From assembly GCA_900756945.1 (NCBI GenBank), contig CAAELZ010000029.1, forward strand, positions 1 through 9,319: 9,319 bases of DNA. The letters run 5' to 3'. The stretch comes from an uncultured Collinsella sp. (GTDB lineage: Bacteria; Actinomycetota; Coriobacteriia; Coriobacteriales; Coriobacteriaceae). Of the stretch, positions 7,304 to 9,319 are shown in pieces (positions within the stretch are counted from its first letter, which is position 1; each line of letters opens with the position of its first letter). The position numbers and the translations under genes are program-made. The notes beneath the pieces are model-generated. The model ran no database searches, was not told the DNA's origin, and saw only the letters and a program-made list of their open reading frames with translations.

Positions 7304-7750
7304 GTGCGTGCGGTGGTGCAGCGCGTACTCAACGCCGGCGTGACGGTCGACGGCGAGTGCGTGGGCAAAATTGGGCGCGGCTATCTGGTGCTGCTGGGCG
7401 TGGGCCACGGCGACACGCGCGCCGAGGCCGATAAGCTGTGGGGCAAGCTCCGGGGCTTGCGCATCAACGAGGACGAGAACGGCAAGACCAACCTGGCACT
7501 TGCCGATGTCGACGGCGAGGTGCTCGTGGTGTCGCAGTTCACGCTGTTCGCTGACTGCCGCCACGGTCGCCGTCCGTCGTTTACCGATGCAGGCGCGCCC
7601 GATGTTGCCAACGAGCTCTACGAGTACTTCCTGACGCTCGTTCGTCAAGATGTCGAACACGTGGCGCACGGCATCTTTGGCGCCGATATGAAAGTCGACT
7701 TGGTCAACGACGGCCCATTCACCATCGTCTTGGACACGGACAACCTTTAG
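7304..7750 (+). CDS. dtd: D-aminoacyl-tRNA deacylase
   Basis: The 148-residue homodimeric enzyme frees tRNA from wrongly attached D-amino acids (and glycine from tRNA-Ala). Sequence evidence is strong: MRAVVQRV at the N terminus, the SQFTLFAD catalytic motif starting at Ser77, GRRPSF, and NDGPFT at 135-140 with the Gly137-Pro138 pair that enforces chiral selection. Length is exactly typical. The start is a GTG, fixed by GAGGAG (7292-7297) six bases upstream, inside the end of rdgB. D-glutamate production by MurI in the same region gives a plausible need for it, although the enzyme is general. A perfect hairpin begins at the base after the stop codon. Confidence 0.95.
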   Translation: MRAVVQRVLNAGVTVDGECVGKIGRGYLVLLGVGHGDTRAEADKLWGKLRGLRINEDENGKTNLALADVDGEVLVVSQFTLFADCRHGRRPSFTDAGAPDVANELYEYFLTLVRQDVEHVAHGIFGADMKVDLVNDGPFTIVLDTDNL

Positions 7751-7778
7751 GTTACGCGGTTTTACCAAACCGCGTAAC
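7751..7778. repeat. Perfect 12-bp hairpin directly after dtd
   Basis: GTTACGCGGTTT (7751-7762) and AAACCGCGTAAC (7767-7778) are exact inverted copies around the 4-base loop TACC. The first base follows the dtd TAG immediately. No T-run follows on either strand, so if it ends transcription it does so without a U-tail; it may instead stabilise the rdgB-dtd mRNA 3' end. Confidence 0.7.
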
Positions 7779-7814
7779 AACTGGTCATGCGAGGTTGTCG
7801 TCTGGTACGTATTT

Positions 7815-7830
7815 GGGACGGGGTTTATTT
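7815..7830 (+). repeat. Short dispersed motif, copy 2 (GGGACGGGGTTTATTT)
   Basis: The second copy of the GGGAC(A/G)GG-TTTATTT motif lies in the dtd-veg gap, in the same orientation as the rph-rdgB copy and just upstream of the veg promoter. It has no flanking hairpin of its own. A degenerate opposite-strand relative, ATAAAAACCGTCCC, lies at 2176-2189 before murE. Confidence 0.35.
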
Positions 7831-7836
7831 AGCTAC

Positions 7837-7866
7837 TTGCATATGGCGGCAGCAGGGTGCTATAGT
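7837..7866 (+). promoter_or_regulatory. Strong promoter of veg-ispE
   Basis: TTGCAT (7837-7842) and TATAGT (7861-7866) stand 18 bases apart, and the -10 box has the extended TGc element at 7858-7860. This is the best promoter in the window. Transcription would start near 7873, about 60 bases before the veg ATG. The veg promoter of Bacillus subtilis is also known for great strength. Confidence 0.8.
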
Positions 7867-7886
7867 ATTAGAGTTTTGTCTATCTT

Positions 7887-7906
7887 AGGGGTATTATCCC
7901 CTTTTT
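7887..7906 (+). terminator. Terminator-like hairpin in the veg leader (possible attenuator)
   Basis: AGGGG (7887-7891) pairs with CCCCT (7898-7902) around a 6-base loop, and TTTTT (7902-7906) follows at once. The stem is short for a full terminator. It lies about 15 bases after the expected transcription start and 28 bases before the veg ATG, so leaky premature termination or pausing is possible. Confidence 0.4.
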
Positions 7907-7933
7907 GAATCGCACCTTCTGGAGGCCCTGTTC

Positions 7934-8230
7934 ATGGAAGAGATGGAAGTCAATCACGTCGACGACATCCACGAGAAGCTGACCGATATGGTGGGCGATC
8001 GCGTCAAGGTGAAGGCCAACATGGGCCGCACCCGCGTCGTCGAGCGCATGGGCACCATCAAGAGCGTCCACCCCGCCGTCTTTATCGTCGAGGTTGACGA
8101 ACGTCGCGGCCGCAAGTCGCGTCAGTCCTACCAGTATATCGATGTCCTCACCGGGCAGGTCGAGCTGTTCGACCCCGAGAGCGGCGAGCATATCTTTACC
8201 CCGCTCGGCAATCAGCTCGAGGAGCACTAA
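7934..8230 (+). CDS. veg: Veg family protein (DUF1021)
   Basis: The 98-residue protein matches the Veg family: VGDRVKVKANMGRTRVVERMGTI (residues 20-42) corresponds to the [23 protein letters not shown] block I recall from Bacillus subtilis Veg, and YQYIDVLTGQVEL to its YSYADILTETVEL. It is a small, soluble, charged beta-rich protein with no signal or membrane segment. In B. subtilis Veg has been linked to biofilm matrix gene expression and vegetative growth; its biochemical action is unclear, so I claim none here. The ATG has GGAGG (7921-7925) at good spacing. ispE starts two bases after the stop, and veg lies close to ispE in B. subtilis too, so the link is old. Confidence 0.9.
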   Translation: MEEMEVNHVDDIHEKLTDMVGDRVKVKANMGRTRVVERMGTIKSVHPAVFIVEVDERRGRKSRQSYQYIDVLTGQVELFDPESGEHIFTPLGNQLEEH

Positions 8231-8232
8231 CG

Positions 8233-9129
8233 GTGACCGATCGGTCCCTGACTCTTTCCGCGCCGGCAAAGATTAACCTCTACCTGGGGGTTCATACCGA
8301 GCGCGATGACCGCGGCTACCACAGGGTCGATTCCCTGATGGCAGCCGTCGGTCTTTCCGATTCCGTGACGGTCGCGCCGGCGCAGGCGCTGACCGTCCAG
8401 ACGGTTCCGGCATCAGATTTTCCCATGCAAAAGAATACGGCGTATCGGGCTGCGGTTGCTATGGCCGAGCATTATGGTCGCGAGGCAAACATCTGCGTGA
8501 TGATTGAGAAGCGCATTCCATTGTGCGCCGGCTTGGGCGGTCCCTCGACGGATGCGGCCGCGGTCATTGTCGCCTTGGCGGAGCTCTGGGGCATCGATCG
8601 CACTGACCCCGCGCTCGATGACATCGCCCGCGGCATTGGCGCCGACGTTCCCTTCTTTTTGCATGCCAGCCCTGCATTTTACGTGGGTGGGGGAGACGTG
8701 CTGGCAACCGAGTACCCCGCACTTCCCGCGACACCCGTCGTGCTGGTTAAGCCGCGCGAGGCAAGCGTTTCAACAATTGAAGCCTATCGACGTTTTGACG
8801 AGACCCCAGCGCCTGCGGACAAGCCCGGAGCGATCGCATCTGCCCTTCGCTCGGGAGACGCAGAGGCGGCCTACGCGCTCGTCCACAACAACCTGGGTGT
8901 CATTTCCGCGCAGATGGAGCCGCGGATTCAAACGGTGCTCGACTGGCTTCGTTCACAGGACGGTACCATTGCCACAAACGTGTGCGGTTCGGGTGCCTGC
9001 TCGTTTGCTCTCTGCGATAGCGCCGCCACGGCAGCCAATCTTGCGGCGACGGCTCAACAAAACGGCTGGTGGGCTTATGCAACGGAGCTCGTTTCCGACA
9101 CGGTTCGCATTGAAGCGCCAAAGAAATAA
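8233..9129 (+). CDS. ispE: 4-diphosphocytidyl-2-C-methyl-D-erythritol kinase
   Basis: This GHMP-family kinase (298 residues) phosphorylates CDP-methylerythritol in the non-mevalonate isoprenoid pathway. The N-terminal APAKINLYLGV (10-20) contains the substrate-site Lys13. GADVPFF holds the likely catalytic Asp138. The ATP loop reads GLGGPSTDAA (100-109), with Pro104 where the family usually has a third Gly. The C-terminal glycine motif is CGSGACSFA (251-259) instead of the common SGSGPT-x-F form. The stretch after GADVPFF also departs from the usual GG-A-G-GE pattern (ASPAFYVGGGDVL). The fold and key residues are kept, so I read it as a divergent but working IspE. The GTG start follows GAGGAG (8219-8224), which lies inside the end of veg. 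Base composition is a little less GC-rich late in the gene. Confidence 0.9.
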   Translation: MTDRSLTLSAPAKINLYLGVHTERDDRGYHRVDSLMAAVGLSDSVTVAPAQALTVQTVPASDFPMQKNTAYRAAVAMAEHYGREANICVMIEKRIPLCAGLGGPSTDAAAVIVALAELWGIDRTDPALDDIARGIGADVPFFLHASPAFYVGGGDVLATEYPALPATPVVLVKPREASVSTIEAYRRFDETPAPADKPGAIASALRSGDAEAAYALVHNNLGVISAQMEPRIQTVLDWLRSQDGTIATNVCGSGACSFALCDSAATAANLAATAQQNGWWAYATELVSDTVRIEAPKK

Positions 9130-9190
9130 AGGTTGATTTCCGATCTCAGCCGAACACACTGAGCAAATAGGCCGTTCCCGCACCTAGCCG

Positions 9191-9231
9191 AACGCCCCGC
9201 GGCCCCTCCCGGGGCCCGGGGGCGCCGTTTT
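9191..9231 (+). terminator. GC-rich terminator or attenuator hairpin after ispE
   Basis: The inner stem GGCCCC (9201-9206) with GGGGCC (9211-9216) is closed by TCCC. Below a 2x2 mismatch, CGCCCC (9193-9198) pairs with GGGGCG (9219-9224); alternatively AACG (9191-9194) pairs with CGTT (9226-9229), leaving a small bulge. TTTT (9228-9231) follows. It can end the veg-ispE transcript. An open frame with a ribosome site starts 23 bases later, so it may instead act as a leader attenuator. Confidence 0.75.
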
Positions 9232-9253
9232 CCCAGTTGAAGGAACGGTGGAG

Positions 9254-9319
9254 ATGTGTTTCGATGGGTCCGGTGGCCATGCTCCGCCCGCCGCCCGGCA
9301 CCTCTTCCCAGACTCAGCC
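9254..9319 (+). CDS. Possible 5' end of an unknown gene, cut by the window edge
   Basis: An ATG at 9254 opens a frame with no stop through the last base (22 codons, beginning MCFDGSGGHAPP). AAGGA at 9240-9244 lies nine bases upstream, a good ribosome-site distance. I do not recognise the product; Cys at position 2 and the Gly/Pro/Ala-rich start are all that can be said. Against it: 22 codons are few in GC-rich DNA, and there is no room for a promoter between the terminator at 9231 and the ATG. The gene would have to be read through from ispE or from a leader. A noncoding RNA in this segment is an alternative. Confidence 0.35.
   Translation, partial: MCFDGSGGHAPPAARHLFPDSA

Noticed and set aside
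6551..7780. Long minus-strand open frame (409 codons) opposite rdgB and dtd
   Set aside because: Same reason: both forward genes carry full catalytic motifs, and the antisense product looks like low-complexity reversed coding sequence.
9266..9319. Possible start of a 5S rRNA (GTCCGGTGGCCATG, then CCCGG and TTCCCAGACTCAG)
   Set aside because: The order loosely recalls 5S rRNA, but the nearly invariant CCGAAC of loop C reads CCAGAC, helix III does not pair, and no 23S gene precedes it.

Overview
The window is a GC-rich, densely packed bacterial housekeeping region. Every confidently called gene reads rightward. The pairing of a Veg-family gene directly before ispE, the run murI-rph-rdgB-dtd, GTG starts next to strong GAGGAG ribosome sites, and a lysine-type rather than diaminopimelate-type MurE all fit a Gram-positive gut actinobacterium of the class Coriobacteriia, most likely Collinsella or a close relative. 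That placement is inferred from protein style and gene order, not from a marker gene.

Layout. Positions 1-222 are a 5' flank with no confident gene and a probable -10 element. asnB (223-2103) encodes a glutamine-dependent asparagine synthetase-family enzyme and ends at a clean intrinsic terminator (2129-2153). A promoter overlapping the terminator tail then leads into murE (2216-3778), a HAD-family phosphatase (3885-4850), murI (4850-5734) and rph (5790-6515). A terminator hairpin overlaps the rph stop codon. rdgB (6659-7300) and dtd (7304-7750) follow as a tight pair, closed by a perfect 12-bp hairpin without a T-run. A strong extended -10 promoter then drives veg (7934-8230) and ispE (8233-9129), with a small terminator-like hairpin in the veg leader. 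After ispE comes a very GC-rich hairpin with a T-run (9191-9231), then a ribosome site and an open frame (9254 onward) that runs off the window.

Function. murE and murI feed peptidoglycan precursor synthesis: MurI makes D-glutamate, and MurE adds the third, dibasic amino acid. AsnB-family enzymes can amidate wall precursors as well as make asparagine, so its neighbourhood is suggestive. rph, rdgB and dtd are quality-control enzymes for tRNA 3' ends, the nucleotide pool and mischarged tRNA. ispE belongs to the non-mevalonate isoprenoid pathway, which supplies the undecaprenyl carrier for wall synthesis.

I see no mobile element, CRISPR array, phage gene, tRNA or confident rRNA. The least ordinary parts are non-coding: a candidate attenuator-type leader at the 3' edge, a short dispersed GGGAC-GG-TTTATTT motif in intergenic gaps, and the veg leader hairpin. 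Among the proteins, the streptococcal-style MurE and the altered GHMP-kinase motifs of IspE stand out.
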